A DNA stretch of 64,000 bases, taken from the NCBI GenBank assembly GCA_903920455.1, contig CAIXLY010000025.1, positions 57,323-121,322 of the forward strand. Direction: 5' to 3'. The position numbers were made by a program, and so were the translations under genes. Of this stretch, positions 8,612 through 17,537 are shown piece by piece; position 1 is the first letter of the stretch; each line of letters starts with the position of its first letter. Origin of the DNA: an uncultured bacterium. Lineage in GTDB: Bacteria; Bacteroidota; Bacteroidia; Chitinophagales; Chitinophagaceae. Below the pieces are notes generated by a model. The model was not told the DNA's origin and searched no databases. It worked only from the letters and a program-made list of their open reading frames with translations.

Positions 8612-9739
8612 CTAAATCAATTCTTTGAGGTGATTGACAACAATGTCAATTTCTGCTCTTGTATTGAATTTATTGAAAGATAATCTAATGGTAGCCTGTT
8701 CCTCTTGATTTAAGGCCTCTATGACATGGGAGTCTTGGTCTGCGCCACTGGTGCAAGCACTTCCTCCTGAGATGCAAATATTCCTAATGTCAAGATTGTA
8801 AAGCAGCATTTCAGATCGCTCTGTTTTTGGAAAGCCCACACTGAGCACTGCGTAAAGGCTCTCCCCGTTGTAGTCGCCATTGAATCTTACAGTATCAATA
8901 TGATTAATCAATGATGCGTGCATGTATGACTTTAGAGATCTAATGTGCTTGCTGTCTGAATCATGGTTCAAGGTTGCCAGCTCCAAGGCCTTTGAAAATC
9001 CTACAATACCATAAATGTTTTCAGTACCGGCCCGCATGTTTCTTTCTTGCCCACCGCCATGTATAAAGGGGGATATCTTATTTCTGGAGTTGATGTACAA
9101 GATGCCTGTTCCTTTGGGGCCGTGAAATTTATGCCCAGAACCCGTAATAAAATCAACTGAGATGCGAGAGAGGTCAATTGGATAGTGGCCAACGGTTTGT
9201 ACGGTATCTGCATGAAATATAGCGTCATACTTTTGGCATATTTTCCCAATCGTCTCCATACAGCTGATATTGCCAATCTCATTGTTGGCATGCATGATGG
9301 ACACCAAGGTGCGTTTTGGTGAACTGGACAGATTCGCCTCAAGGTCTTCAAGGTCAACATGTCCATTTGCCAGTAACTTCACAAATGTCAGCTCAATGTT
9401 TGCTGTTTTTGAAATAAACTCACAGGTGTGGAGTGTAGCGTGGTGTTCTATTGGGGAAGTTATAATTCGTTGGCAACCAAGATCTCTTACTGCTCCCCAA
9501 ATTGCTGTGTTGCTGCTTTCTGTACCCCCGCTGGTGAAAAATATCTCAGAAGGATGGGCGTTAAGTATGGATGCAACTGCCTTTCTTGATTTTTCTATGG
9601 CTAGCCTTGACTCTCTTCCATAAGAGTAAATTGATGAGGGGTTACCAAAATGTTCTTTGAGGTAGGGCATCATCGCATCTATGACCTCAGGCAAAATTGG
9701 TGTTGTAGCCGCATTGTCAAAATAAATTCTGGGTGCCAT
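8612..9739 (-). CDS. Cysteine desulfurase (NifS/IscS family)
   Basis: A PLP-dependent enzyme that takes sulfur from cysteine for iron-sulfur clusters or thio-cofactors. The start YFDNAATTP, the HH in SPIEHHATLHTCE, the cofactor lysine K204 in TGSGHKFHGPKGTG and the sulfur-carrying C329 in ISGGSACTSG are all present in a 375-residue protein. The long loop around C329 places it with the IscS/NifS group and not SufS. No iscU or regulator is beside it; glmM lies upstream on the same strand with a 41-base gap. Confidence 0.92.
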   Translation of the reverse strand: MAPRIYFDNAATTPILPEVIDAMMPYLKEHFGNPSSIYSYGRESRLAIEKSRKAVASILNAHPSEIFFTSGGTESSNTAIWGAVRDLGCQRIITSPIEHHATLHTCEFISKTANIELTFVKLLANGHVDLEDLEANLSSSPKRTLVSIMHANNEIGNISCMETIGKICQKYDAIFHADTVQTVGHYPIDLSRISVDFITGSGHKFHGPKGTGILYINSRNKISPFIHGGGQERNMRAGTENIYGIVGFSKALELATLNHDSDSKHIRSLKSYMHASLINHIDTVRFNGDYNGESLYAVLSVGFPKTERSEMLLYNLDIRNICISGGSACTSGADQDSHVIEALNQEEQATIRLSFNKFNTRAEIDIVVNHLKELI

Positions 9740-9780
9740 AATCAGTAACCTTCAGGCCTGTAAAGATACTGATTAGAAAG

Positions 9781-11163
9781 CTAAATGAATTCCTGAATAT
9801 CGCGAATCAATTTAGTTGCAATATTATTGGCCGTGGTTTCAAACATGCTTTCTGCAATGATGCGAATAATGGGCTCGGTATTGCTTGCCCTTAAGTGAAC
9901 CCAGTCTGTATCAAATTCTATTCTCAAGCCATCGATGGTATTGAGGGGGTTGGACTTATACTTTTCTTTTATTTTCTCAAATACTGTATTCAGGTTAACG
10001 CTTTCGTCAAGCTCTATCTTATTCTTGCTGATAAAATAATCGGGATAGCTGTTGCGGAGCTGTTTAACTGTTTTGCCATTTTGTCCGAGATGGGTCAGAA
10101 ACATGGCTATCCCAATTAGTGCATCTCTTCCGTAATGAAAATCAGGCACTATGATTCCTCCATTTCCTTCACCGCCAATTACCGCATTCACTTCCTTCAT
10201 TTTCTCTACAACATTCACTTCCCCTACTGCTGCAGGATAATAAACCCCTCCATGTTTTTCTGTTATGTCTTTTAGCGCCCGAGACGAAGAAAGGTTACTA
10301 ACTGTATTCCCTTTTTTTATTCCTAACACATAGTCCGCAATAGAAACAAGGGTATACTCTTCCCCGAACATGGAGCCATCTTCACAAACCAATACAAGCC
10401 TGTCTACATCTGGATCTACAGAAATTCCAAGGTCTGCTTTTTGCGACACAACCTCTGCTGAGAGTTGCGTAAGGTGTTGCGGTAGCGGCTCGGGGTTGTG
10501 GATAAACTTCCCATTCACTTCACCATTGAGCAGAATAATATTTTCTGGTGGGATGCCGAGCTTTTTAAGCAGCGCGGGTACAAAAATTGCTCCGGTACTA
10601 TTGATGGCATCCACAACAATTTTTAATTTCTTTTGGGCAATCAGTTCTTTGTTTACAAGAGGGTGATTAACGACTGCATCCAAGTGTCTATCCAAATGAC
10701 TTTCTATTCTTGTGATGGTTCCGATTTTGTCAACTGAGGCGAAATCTACATTGCCCGTATCTGCCTGGTTGAGTATTGTTGCGCCAACTTCCGCACTGAT
10801 GAACTCTCCTTTTTCATTAAGCAGTTTGAGCGCATTCCATTCTTTTGGATTGTGACTGGCAGTAATGATGATGCCTCCGGCAGCTTTTTCGGCCACTACT
10901 TCAAACTCTACAGTTGGTGTAGTTGATAAGCCCAAATCGATCACTTCGGCGCCAAGTGAAACAAGGGTTTGGGCCACCAGTTCAGAGACCATTGGCCCGC
11001 TAATTCTGCCGTCTCTGCCTATGACAATTTTTTTGTTGTTGCCAGACATTGCCCATTGTCCAAATGCAGATGCATATCGCACAATATCCAGTGGCGAAAG
11101 CGATTCCCCAGGTTTCCCCCCAATTGTACCTCTAATGCCAGATATGCTTTTAATCAGTGCCAC
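9781..11163 (-). CDS. glmM: Phosphoglucosamine mutase-type phosphohexomutase
   Basis: Converts glucosamine-6-phosphate to glucosamine-1-phosphate for UDP-GlcNAc synthesis, or a closely related hexose reaction. It has the phosphoserine loop ITASHNPKEWNALK (serine near residue 103), the metal-binding DPDVDR, the sugar loop GEGNGGII and the phosphate-binding RASNTEP near the end. I chose the GTG at 11163, giving MALIKSISGIRGTIGG, the common start of this family in Bacteroidota. The TTG at 11169 is possible but adds nothing conserved. A reverse-strand TAACTTTG box lies at 11192-11185. Phosphomannomutase activity cannot be excluded from sequence. Confidence 0.85.
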   Translation of the reverse strand: MALIKSISGIRGTIGGKPGESLSPLDIVRYASAFGQWAMSGNNKKIVIGRDGRISGPMVSELVAQTLVSLGAEVIDLGLSTTPTVEFEVVAEKAAGGIIITASHNPKEWNALKLLNEKGEFISAEVGATILNQADTGNVDFASVDKIGTITRIESHLDRHLDAVVNHPLVNKELIAQKKLKIVVDAINSTGAIFVPALLKKLGIPPENIILLNGEVNGKFIHNPEPLPQHLTQLSAEVVSQKADLGISVDPDVDRLVLVCEDGSMFGEEYTLVSIADYVLGIKKGNTVSNLSSSRALKDITEKHGGVYYPAAVGEVNVVEKMKEVNAVIGGEGNGGIIVPDFHYGRDALIGIAMFLTHLGQNGKTVKQLRNSYPDYFISKNKIELDESVNLNTVFEKIKEKYKSNPLNTIDGLRIEFDTDWVHLRASNTEPIIRIIAESMFETTANNIATKLIRDIQEFI

Positions 11164-11298
11164 TTTCAATGAGTTTTAAGGATGCAAAGTTACAAAAAAA
11201 AGGCTGTTCCTTGAATTATAGGCCTATTACACAGCATTTCTGCTCGCATTCTATCTTTTATTAGTTTTTCTTTCTGTGTATGTGATAAACTAAGAGCT

Positions 11299-11306
11299 TA
11301 TTTTTG
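11299..11306 (+). promoter_or_regulatory. Promoter -7 box before the PAP2 gene
   Basis: TATTTTTG matches the Bacteroidota -7 element TAnnTTTG and ends four bases before the first ATG of the phosphatase gene, so the transcript may be leaderless. No good -33 TTTG is present at the usual distance. Confidence 0.4.
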
Positions 11307-11310
11307 CATC

Positions 11311-11916
11311 ATGTACATGTTACAAGCAATGGAGTATTCATTTTTTCAGCAAGCATTGCATCTTGATTATCAGCTGATGTTGCTCATTAACAGGGTGTTT
11401 ATTCACCCTTACATGGATAATATTTCGCTGTTCATGCGAGAATCTGTTTTCCATATTCCTATATATGTTTTTGTTATTCTCTATGCTTTTGAGGTCTTTG
11501 GTAAAAAGGCAGTATGGTGGCTGATTGCAGGTGTTGCCCTGATTGGGTTTTGTGATTTCATCAGCAGTCATTTCATTAAAGAATTTTTCAATCGGCCGAG
11601 ACCATGTAGGGACCCATTAATGTCAGGGAATATTAGGTTATTGGCAAAGTATTGTGGTGCAAACGGAAGCTTTACCTCATCGCATGCTGTTAATCATTTT
11701 GCCTTTGCTACCTATGTTTTCCTAACACTAAGGAGTTTTTCCCCTTGGTTCAAGCTGCTTTTTTTGTGGGCGGGCTTAATTGCCTATTCTCAGGTATATG
11801 TAGGTGTTCATTACCCCTCTGATGTCATAGCCGGGGCCTTGCTTGGTAGCCTTTTTGGCTGGCTTTATGCTCGAATAGTTCGCCAGTCGCTATCTTTACA
11901 ACAATACAGGTTATGA
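11311..11916 (+). CDS. PAP2-family membrane phosphatase
   Basis: A 201-residue protein with about five membrane helices. The three acid-phosphatase motifs are recognisable: KEFFNRPRP, GSFTSSHAVNHF and YSQVYVGVHYPSD. In the third, SRx5Hx3D, the arginine is replaced by glutamine while the catalytic His and Asp remain; in the second, PSGH reads SSHA. The likely role is removing phosphate from lipid carriers or phosphatidate on the outer face of the inner membrane. ATGs at residues 3 and 7 are alternative starts. The stop overlaps the next gene by four bases. Confidence 0.78.
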   Translation: MYMLQAMEYSFFQQALHLDYQLMLLINRVFIHPYMDNISLFMRESVFHIPIYVFVILYAFEVFGKKAVWWLIAGVALIGFCDFISSHFIKEFFNRPRPCRDPLMSGNIRLLAKYCGANGSFTSSHAVNHFAFATYVFLTLRSFSPWFKLLFLWAGLIAYSQVYVGVHYPSDVIAGALLGSLFGWLYARIVRQSLSLQQYRL

Positions 11917-13214
11917 ACGAGTTGCTGATTTTATTCTTTTTGATTATCCTTAACGGATTTTTTTCCATGGCTGAGATCGCATTGGTTTCTGCAAGAAAAG
12001 CCAGGCTAGAGGGACAAGCCAGCAAAGGAGATCTTAGGGCAAAATATGCTTTAGCATTGGCACAGAAGCCAGATTCTTTTCTTTCTACAGTTCAAATTGG
12101 CATTACAACCATCGGGATCCTCACGGGTATCTATTCCGGCGATAAAATCATAGACGACGTTGCCGTATTTTTATCTGCCATTCCACTTTTCGCTGAATAT
12201 AGTACTGGTATCGCTACTGCCTTTGTAGTAGTTGTCATTACATTTTTCTCTCTTGTGTTTGGAGAATTGGTGCCAAAGCGGCTTGGCCTTTCCAATCCGG
12301 AGAAGATCGCAAAAAGCGTAGCCTCTCCGATGCGCGTGATTACTGCTATAACTTTTCCATTTGTCTGGCTATTGATGAATACGACAGGATTGATCATGCG
12401 TCTTTTTCGCATCAAAATGGATGAGAGCCAGGTTACCGAGGAAGAAATAAAAGCAATTATTAACGAGGGAACTGAGCATGGCGCCATTGAAGCTACCGAG
12501 CAGGAAATTATACAACGGGTATTTCATTTGGGCGATAGAAACATCACCTCATTAATGACACATAGAAGTGATGTGATTTGGTTTGACCTGAACGATAATG
12601 AAGTGACAATTAGGGAAAAGATTATGAAGGAGCCCCATTCGGTTTATCCTATATGCGACAAGAGCATTGATAATATTTCAGGTATTGTTTCCATAAAAGA
12701 CATGTATGTTACAGCAGACGATATCTCTTTTAGGGATGTTATGAAGCATCCGCTGTTCGTACCTGAAAATATTAGTCCCTATCAATTGCTAGAGAAATTT
12801 AAAGAAACCAAAATTCACACCAGCTTTGTGGTGGATGAATATGGTACGCTGCTTGGACTAGTTACGCTTAATGATCTTCTTGAGGCCATTGTTGGAGATC
12901 TTCCCCAGCATGATCTTCAGGATTATGAAATTATCGAACGCGAGGATGGTTCTTTTCTTGTTGATGCACAGATTCCTTTTTATGACTTTCTTACAAGGTT
13001 TGAAAAGGCCGATTGGATGAATGAAGGCGAGCAGGAATTTGATACGTTAGCAGGGTTTATTTTACATTCTCTTGAGCGTATACCTTCAACAGGGGATCGA
13101 TTTGACTGGAAAGGATTTAGTTTCGAAATCATTGACATGGACAGTCATAGGATTGACAAGATATTGGTAATCGTTTCTGATCAGATTAGGAGCGAAATGG
13201 AAGATGATCAATAA
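11913..13214 (+). CDS. CNNM/CorC-type transporter (hemolysin C family)
   Basis: A 433-residue inner-membrane protein. The DUF21/CNNM membrane domain (about 1-190) has MAEIALVSARKARLE and TVQIGITTIGILTGIYSGD, both typical of the family. Two CBS domains follow (about 205-330; LMTHRSDVIWFDLND and FVVDEYGTLLGLVTLND), then a CorC_HlyC domain to the end (EFDTLAGFILHSLERIP). The family is linked to magnesium or other cation export and carries the historical label hemolysin. Coupled to the PAP2 gene by an ATGA overlap and six bases upstream of an SDR gene. Confidence 0.88.
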   Translation: MNELLILFFLIILNGFFSMAEIALVSARKARLEGQASKGDLRAKYALALAQKPDSFLSTVQIGITTIGILTGIYSGDKIIDDVAVFLSAIPLFAEYSTGIATAFVVVVITFFSLVFGELVPKRLGLSNPEKIAKSVASPMRVITAITFPFVWLLMNTTGLIMRLFRIKMDESQVTEEEIKAIINEGTEHGAIEATEQEIIQRVFHLGDRNITSLMTHRSDVIWFDLNDNEVTIREKIMKEPHSVYPICDKSIDNISGIVSIKDMYVTADDISFRDVMKHPLFVPENISPYQLLEKFKETKIHTSFVVDEYGTLLGLVTLNDLLEAIVGDLPQHDLQDYEIIEREDGSFLVDAQIPFYDFLTRFEKADWMNEGEQEFDTLAGFILHSLERIPSTGDRFDWKGFSFEIIDMDSHRIDKILVIVSDQIRSEMEDDQ

Positions 13215-13220
13215 TACTTC

Positions 13221-14006
13221 ATGGAAATTTCACTAGAAGGAAAGACTGCACTTGTTTGCGGTAGCTCACAAGGCATAGGAAAGGCCATAGCCATTGAGTT
13301 GGCTGCCCTAGGGGCTACTTGTATTTTGTTGGCAAGAACTGAAGAGAAGCTCAAGCTAGCAGTAAGCGAATTGGCGGTCGACAAATTTCAGCAACATAAT
13401 TATGCAGTCGTAGATTTCTTAGATGTTTCATCTCTAGCTAAAATTGCAGAGGAAATTTGCCAAAGACACAAGATTGATATTTTGATCAATAATACGGGAG
13501 GTCCAGCTGCGGGATTAATTTCATCTGCTGAGCCAATTGCTTTTGAAGCAGCTTTCCAGCAGCACTTGATATGCAATCATGTATTAACACAAGCAGTTGT
13601 TCCCTCAATGAAAAAAAATCAGTGGGGACGAATTATTAATATTATCTCTACCTCTGTTCGTATACCACTTGATTTTCTTGGGGTTTCGAACACGGTAAGA
13701 GCAGCTGTGGCTTCTTGGTCAAAGACCATGTCTAATGAGTTGGCAGAATTTGGCATTACAGTTAATAGTTTGCTTCCTGGTTTTATTGCTACAGCAAGAC
13801 TGGATGCTGTGGCAACAAGTTTTGCATCAAGAGAGCAGGTAGACAAAACAGTGATGGAGTCGCGCATGAAACTTTCAGTTCCTGCAAAGCGGTTTGGGTT
13901 GCCGTCAGAGATTGCTGCAGTCGCTGCTTTCCTCGCTTCCCCTGCAGCCTCGTATGTCAATGGCGTTAGCCTTCCTGTTGATGGTGGAAGAACGGGAACA
14001 ATCTGA
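13221..14006 (+). CDS. SDR-family protein lacking the YxxxK active site
   Basis: A 261-residue Rossmann protein of the short-chain dehydrogenase family. The cofactor loop VCGSSQGIGKA (about 13-23) and NNTGG near 90 are clear, as is PVDGGRTG at the C-terminus. Where YSASKAA is expected it reads GVSNTVRAA: the catalytic tyrosine is missing and the lysine is arginine. Upstream ISTSVRIPLD retains the serine. This matches a known atypical SDR subgroup annotated as 3-oxoacyl-ACP reductase-like, so NAD(P)-linked activity should not be assumed. It may be in one operon with the CNNM transporter. Confidence 0.75.
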   Translation: MEISLEGKTALVCGSSQGIGKAIAIELAALGATCILLARTEEKLKLAVSELAVDKFQQHNYAVVDFLDVSSLAKIAEEICQRHKIDILINNTGGPAAGLISSAEPIAFEAAFQQHLICNHVLTQAVVPSMKKNQWGRIINIISTSVRIPLDFLGVSNTVRAAVASWSKTMSNELAEFGITVNSLLPGFIATARLDAVATSFASREQVDKTVMESRMKLSVPAKRFGLPSEIAAVAAFLASPAASYVNGVSLPVDGGRTGTI

Positions 14007-14064
14007 TGTGAGTTAGTGAGTGGTAGCAATGATTTGATTATTTAATTTTTATAATGTTTCAACC

Positions 14065-14874
14065 ATGACCAAGAAACAACTCGTTGAGCAAATTCGTCTT
14101 AAAAATTCCTATCTCTGTGTAGGCCTAGATACAGACCTTTCAAAGATCCCTGATTTTTTAAAGGATGAAGAAGATGCTATTTTTTCTTTTAATAAATCCA
14201 TCATCGATGCAACACTGCCATACTGTGTGTCGTATAAGCTGAACACTGCTTTTTACGAGGCACAAGGGTTGAAGGGCTGGGCGGCGATGGAAAAAACCGT
14301 CAATTACATTCCCGATACTCATTTCAAGATTGCAGATGCCAAGAGGGGGGATATAGGAAATACCTCAACCCAATATGCAATTGCTTTTTTAAAAAATCTT
14401 CCTTTTGATGCCATCACCGTAGCTCCCTACATGGGGGAGGATAGTGTGAAGCCATTTCTACAGTTTGAAGGGAAGTGGGCAATTGTACTTGCGCTAACCT
14501 CTAATCCAGGGGCGGCGGATTTTGAGCTTAATCAGCTCAATCAACCAGCGTCACCAAAGCTTTATGAGAAAGTAATTTCTTCAGTATCTGGATGGGGCAC
14601 TACAGACAACCTGATGTTTGTTGTGGGAGCAACCCGCGCTGATGAATTTATCAACCTTCGCAAGATTTCCCCTGATCACTTTTTCTTGGTGCCAGGTGTT
14701 GGAGCCCAAGGGGGAAGTCTTTCAAAAATTTCAAAAAAGGCGATGAATAACGAAGTTGGAATATTGGTGAATGTAAGTCGAGATATAATTTTTGCTTCCT
14801 CCGGCAAAGATTTTGCAGAAGTGGCAGGTGCAAAGGCAAAATCTTATGCAGATGAGATGGCAACATTCCTCTAA
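14065..14874 (+). CDS. pyrF: Orotidine 5'-phosphate decarboxylase, type 2
   Basis: Catalyses the last step of UMP synthesis. LCVGLDTD near the start holds the first substrate Asp; FKIADAKRGDIGNT (87-100) carries the catalytic D-K-D set (D91, K93, D96); VTVAPYMGEDS and VPGVGAQGG near 220 form the phosphate-binding end. Length (269) is that of the longer type 2 family. It stands alone and converges on rluD, 28 bases away. Confidence 0.95.
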   Translation: MTKKQLVEQIRLKNSYLCVGLDTDLSKIPDFLKDEEDAIFSFNKSIIDATLPYCVSYKLNTAFYEAQGLKGWAAMEKTVNYIPDTHFKIADAKRGDIGNTSTQYAIAFLKNLPFDAITVAPYMGEDSVKPFLQFEGKWAIVLALTSNPGAADFELNQLNQPASPKLYEKVISSVSGWGTTDNLMFVVGATRADEFINLRKISPDHFFLVPGVGAQGGSLSKISKKAMNNEVGILVNVSRDIIFASSGKDFAEVAGAKAKSYADEMATFL

Positions 14875-14902
14875 CGACAGTTAGGCTATGCCTTGAAGAA
14901 AT

Positions 14903-15976
14903 TTACGATTTCACAAATTGATTGTTGCCTGTATAAGCCCTCCATTTCTCAATCAACTCTTTAAAGTCATCAGCTAATTCGCTTTCAAAAAGCATAGGTT
15001 CTTCGGTGAAGGGATGAATGAATCCCAATGTTTTGGCATGCAATGCTTGGCGCTTACATAGCTCAAAACAGTTGTCAACGTATTGTTTGTATTTGGTGAA
15101 GACTGTTCCTTTGATAATCCTATTGCCCCCGTATACATCGTCATTAAAGAGTGGGTGCCCAATATGTTGCATGTGCACACGTATTTGGTGTGTTCTTCCA
15201 GTTTCGAGTTTGCATTCGACCAGACTAACATATTTAAGGTCTTCAAGCACAGTGAAATGTGTTGTTGCTTCTTTGCCATATTCTCCATCAGGAAATACGT
15301 CCATCAATTTCCTAAAACGTTGATGCCTTCCGATATGCCCGGTGATTGTTCCAGATTGAATATCGAAGTTTCCCCAGACAAGGGCGATGTATCTTCTTTG
15401 GACGGTATGATCAAAAAACTGTTTGGCAAGGTGAACGGCAGCCAGATCTGATTTTGCAAGAACAATCAGCCCGCTAGTGTTTTTATCAATTCTATGCACC
15501 ATGCCAAACCTAGGAAGTTTGTTTTCGTCAAGGTCTGGCTGTTGTTCCTTTAGGTGCCAGGCTACGCCGTTAATAAGGGTGCCGCTGAAATTTCCTGCTG
15601 CCGGATGTACAACCATTCCAGCTGGCTTGTTGATGACTAAGACGTGATCATCTTCATAAACAATATTGAGAGGAAGTTTTTCAGGTAATATTTCATAGGT
15701 AACAGCATCCGTATCTGAGTAGTAGATGATTTGATCGCCTGGCTTAGTTTTGTAGTTTGACTTGATTTTTTGGTTGTTTACAAGCACCATTCCATTGTCA
15801 ATGGCACACTGAATTTTGTTTCTTGAGGTGTTTACAATACGCTGCAAAATGAATTTGTCTATCCTAAGCGGCTCTTGCCCTTTATCCACGATGATGGTCA
15901 GTCGCTCGTATAGCTCATCCGAAACTTCTTCGTTTATCTCTTCGTTCTGTATTTCTATTCCCTTCGCAACCGGCAT
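14903..15976 (-). CDS. rluD: 23S rRNA pseudouridine synthase, RluD type
   Basis: A 357-residue RluA-family enzyme. An S4 RNA-binding domain at about 37-95 precedes the catalytic domain, with the nucleophilic aspartate D164 in MVHRIDKNTSG. GRTHQIRVHMQHIGHPLFND is the family's C-terminal core motif. The S4 domain and length favour RluD (positions 1911, 1915 and 1917 of 23S rRNA in E. coli). The acidic N-terminal 30 residues are extra. A reverse-strand TAACTTTG box is at 15998-15991, divergent from lipB. Confidence 0.88.
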   Translation of the reverse strand: MPVAKGIEIQNEEINEEVSDELYERLTIIVDKGQEPLRIDKFILQRIVNTSRNKIQCAIDNGMVLVNNQKIKSNYKTKPGDQIIYYSDTDAVTYEILPEKLPLNIVYEDDHVLVINKPAGMVVHPAAGNFSGTLINGVAWHLKEQQPDLDENKLPRFGMVHRIDKNTSGLIVLAKSDLAAVHLAKQFFDHTVQRRYIALVWGNFDIQSGTITGHIGRHQRFRKLMDVFPDGEYGKEATTHFTVLEDLKYVSLVECKLETGRTHQIRVHMQHIGHPLFNDDVYGGNRIIKGTVFTKYKQYVDNCFELCKRQALHAKTLGFIHPFTEEPMLFESELADDFKELIEKWRAYTGNNQFVKS

Positions 15977-16026
15977 AAATCCTATTTTTGCAAAGTTAAT
16001 GCCTTTCCGCAGTGAATTTATAGAAT

Positions 16027-16728
16027 ATGGTAGAACGGATTTTTTTTAGGGATTTGGGCGTCATCGAGTATGGCGAAGCCTGGAAGCTCCAAGAGGAATT
16101 GCTTTTGCAAAATACTTCATTGAAGATCAGGGTCGCAAAAGGCGAGGATACAGGCGAAACGACGCACCATTTACTTTTTTGTGAGCATCCCGCTGTGTAT
16201 ACCCTAGGGAAAAGTGGTAAGGAAGAGCATGTCTTGATTAGTCAGGAGGAATTGGCAGAGCGCAACATCGCCTATTACCCAACCAACCGGGGAGGCGATA
16301 TTACGTTTCATGGGCCTGGGCAGGTCGTTGGATATCCAATCATCGACCTTGAACGGTTTTTCACTGATATTGGAAAGTATCTCCGACACCTTGAGGATGT
16401 AATCATTCTAACATTGCGTGACTATGGTATTGATGGCGCACGCAGTCAGGGTGAAACTGGTGTTTGGATTGAACCTGATGTGAAAATGAAGGCTAGAAAG
16501 ATTTGTGCAATGGGGGTGAGGTGCAGCCGCTGGGTAACCATGCATGGGTTTGCATTAAATGTAAATACTGATCTTGATTACTTCAGTTTAATAGTTCCTT
16601 GTGGGATACCTGATAAACAAGTTACTTCTCTGCAAAAGGAATTGGGTAGGAAAGTTGATATGGAAGAAGTCAAACAGTTGCTAAAAAAGAATTTTGAGAA
16701 TGTTTTTCATGCTCAATTGGTCAGTTAA
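16027..16728 (+). CDS. lipB: Octanoyltransferase
   Basis: LipB moves octanoate from acyl carrier protein to the lipoyl domains of 2-oxoacid dehydrogenases. It shows RGGDITFHGPGQVVGYPIID (88-107), the catalytic lysine K158 in KARKICAMGVRCSRW and the acyl-accepting C192 in IVPCG. At 233 residues the length is normal. The lpdA gene for the lipoylated complexes' E3 subunit lies about 42 kb away in this window. The 3' end overlaps the convergent secreted protein gene by eight bases. Confidence 0.95.
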   Translation: MVERIFFRDLGVIEYGEAWKLQEELLLQNTSLKIRVAKGEDTGETTHHLLFCEHPAVYTLGKSGKEEHVLISQEELAERNIAYYPTNRGGDITFHGPGQVVGYPIIDLERFFTDIGKYLRHLEDVIILTLRDYGIDGARSQGETGVWIEPDVKMKARKICAMGVRCSRWVTMHGFALNVNTDLDYFSLIVPCGIPDKQVTSLQKELGRKVDMEEVKQLLKKNFENVFHAQLVS

Positions 16729-17512
16729 CTGGCGGGATAAAGAATTTATTCTTTTCTTTTAGTTTATCTCCTTCAAACAAATCATACTTAAACCACCCGC
16801 TGTGAAAAAAGTTGGATCTGTCAACCAGCAGCTGCGGATCTTTGATGTCTTTCATTGAGAAGACAAGAGATCCATCTTCTTTAAATACTTTTAGCAGATA
16901 TTTTTTCTGTGGGGTGTTTGGCAGTGCAATTACCAAATTTCCCTCCTTATTGCTAAAAATTAGTGCTGATGGCGTAAAGATGTTTTCAGGAAGTACTCCG
17001 TCAAGTGTAGTGGGTGAAGGGACTCCAGTAAGCTTATCCCTTGTTATAAGAATGTTGTTGATGGAATTGTTTTGTTTGTTAGAAAGCAATTCCTCAAATC
17101 CATCTGCATCACTTTCAGCTGGGTTTGTAGAATTAGGTTTTTCTTTTGGGAGCTGTAAAATTTCTTTTTTGGGTTTTGCGGATGCAGTGAAAAAGTATCT
17201 ACCTCCTGGCTGCACATAAAAAAGTCTGTAGTACTGTTTGCTGGCATTAAGTGCCTTGTCAACATATCCATTAGATCTTGATGAAGGATCAGGCATTGAC
17301 ATGATCGATTTGAAACCGTTTGATGAATCATATGACCGTTGGATAACCATTTGGGTAAGTTCTGGGTAGGGGTTAAGCCATCCAATGATTACCATGCCGT
17401 TTCTTTCTTGCAGCTCAAATGCAGGCAAGCTATCCTGGGCATTGACTTCTGCAGAAGCGCAGCAGCAAAATAGTATGGCTGTTTTAAATGTTGGTAAAAA
17501 TCCTACTCTCAT
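16721..17512 (-). CDS. Secreted protein of unknown function, possible FN3-like domain
   Basis: I do not recognise a named family. The ATG at 17512 gives MRVGFLPTFKTAILFCCCAS followed by AEVNAQ, a good signal peptide; an upstream ATG at 17590 would bury this signal and overlap the next gene, so I rejected it. After the signal comes a beta-rich stretch (about 25-110; ERNGMVIIGWLNPYP, VIQRSYDS, YYRLFYVQPGG) that resembles a fibronectin type III domain, then a Pro/Ser/Asn-rich linker and a C-terminal domain ending FKYDLFEGDKLKEKNKFF. A TAACTTTG box sits at 17526-17519. Probably periplasmic or surface-exposed. Confidence 0.65.
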   Translation of the reverse strand: MRVGFLPTFKTAILFCCCASAEVNAQDSLPAFELQERNGMVIIGWLNPYPELTQMVIQRSYDSSNGFKSIMSMPDPSSRSNGYVDKALNASKQYYRLFYVQPGGRYFFTASAKPKKEILQLPKEKPNSTNPAESDADGFEELLSNKQNNSINNILITRDKLTGVPSPTTLDGVLPENIFTPSALIFSNKEGNLVIALPNTPQKKYLLKVFKEDGSLVFSMKDIKDPQLLVDRSNFFHSGWFKYDLFEGDKLKEKNKFFIPPVN

Positions 17513-17537
17513 TGGCTGCAAAGTTAATCCCCATTCA

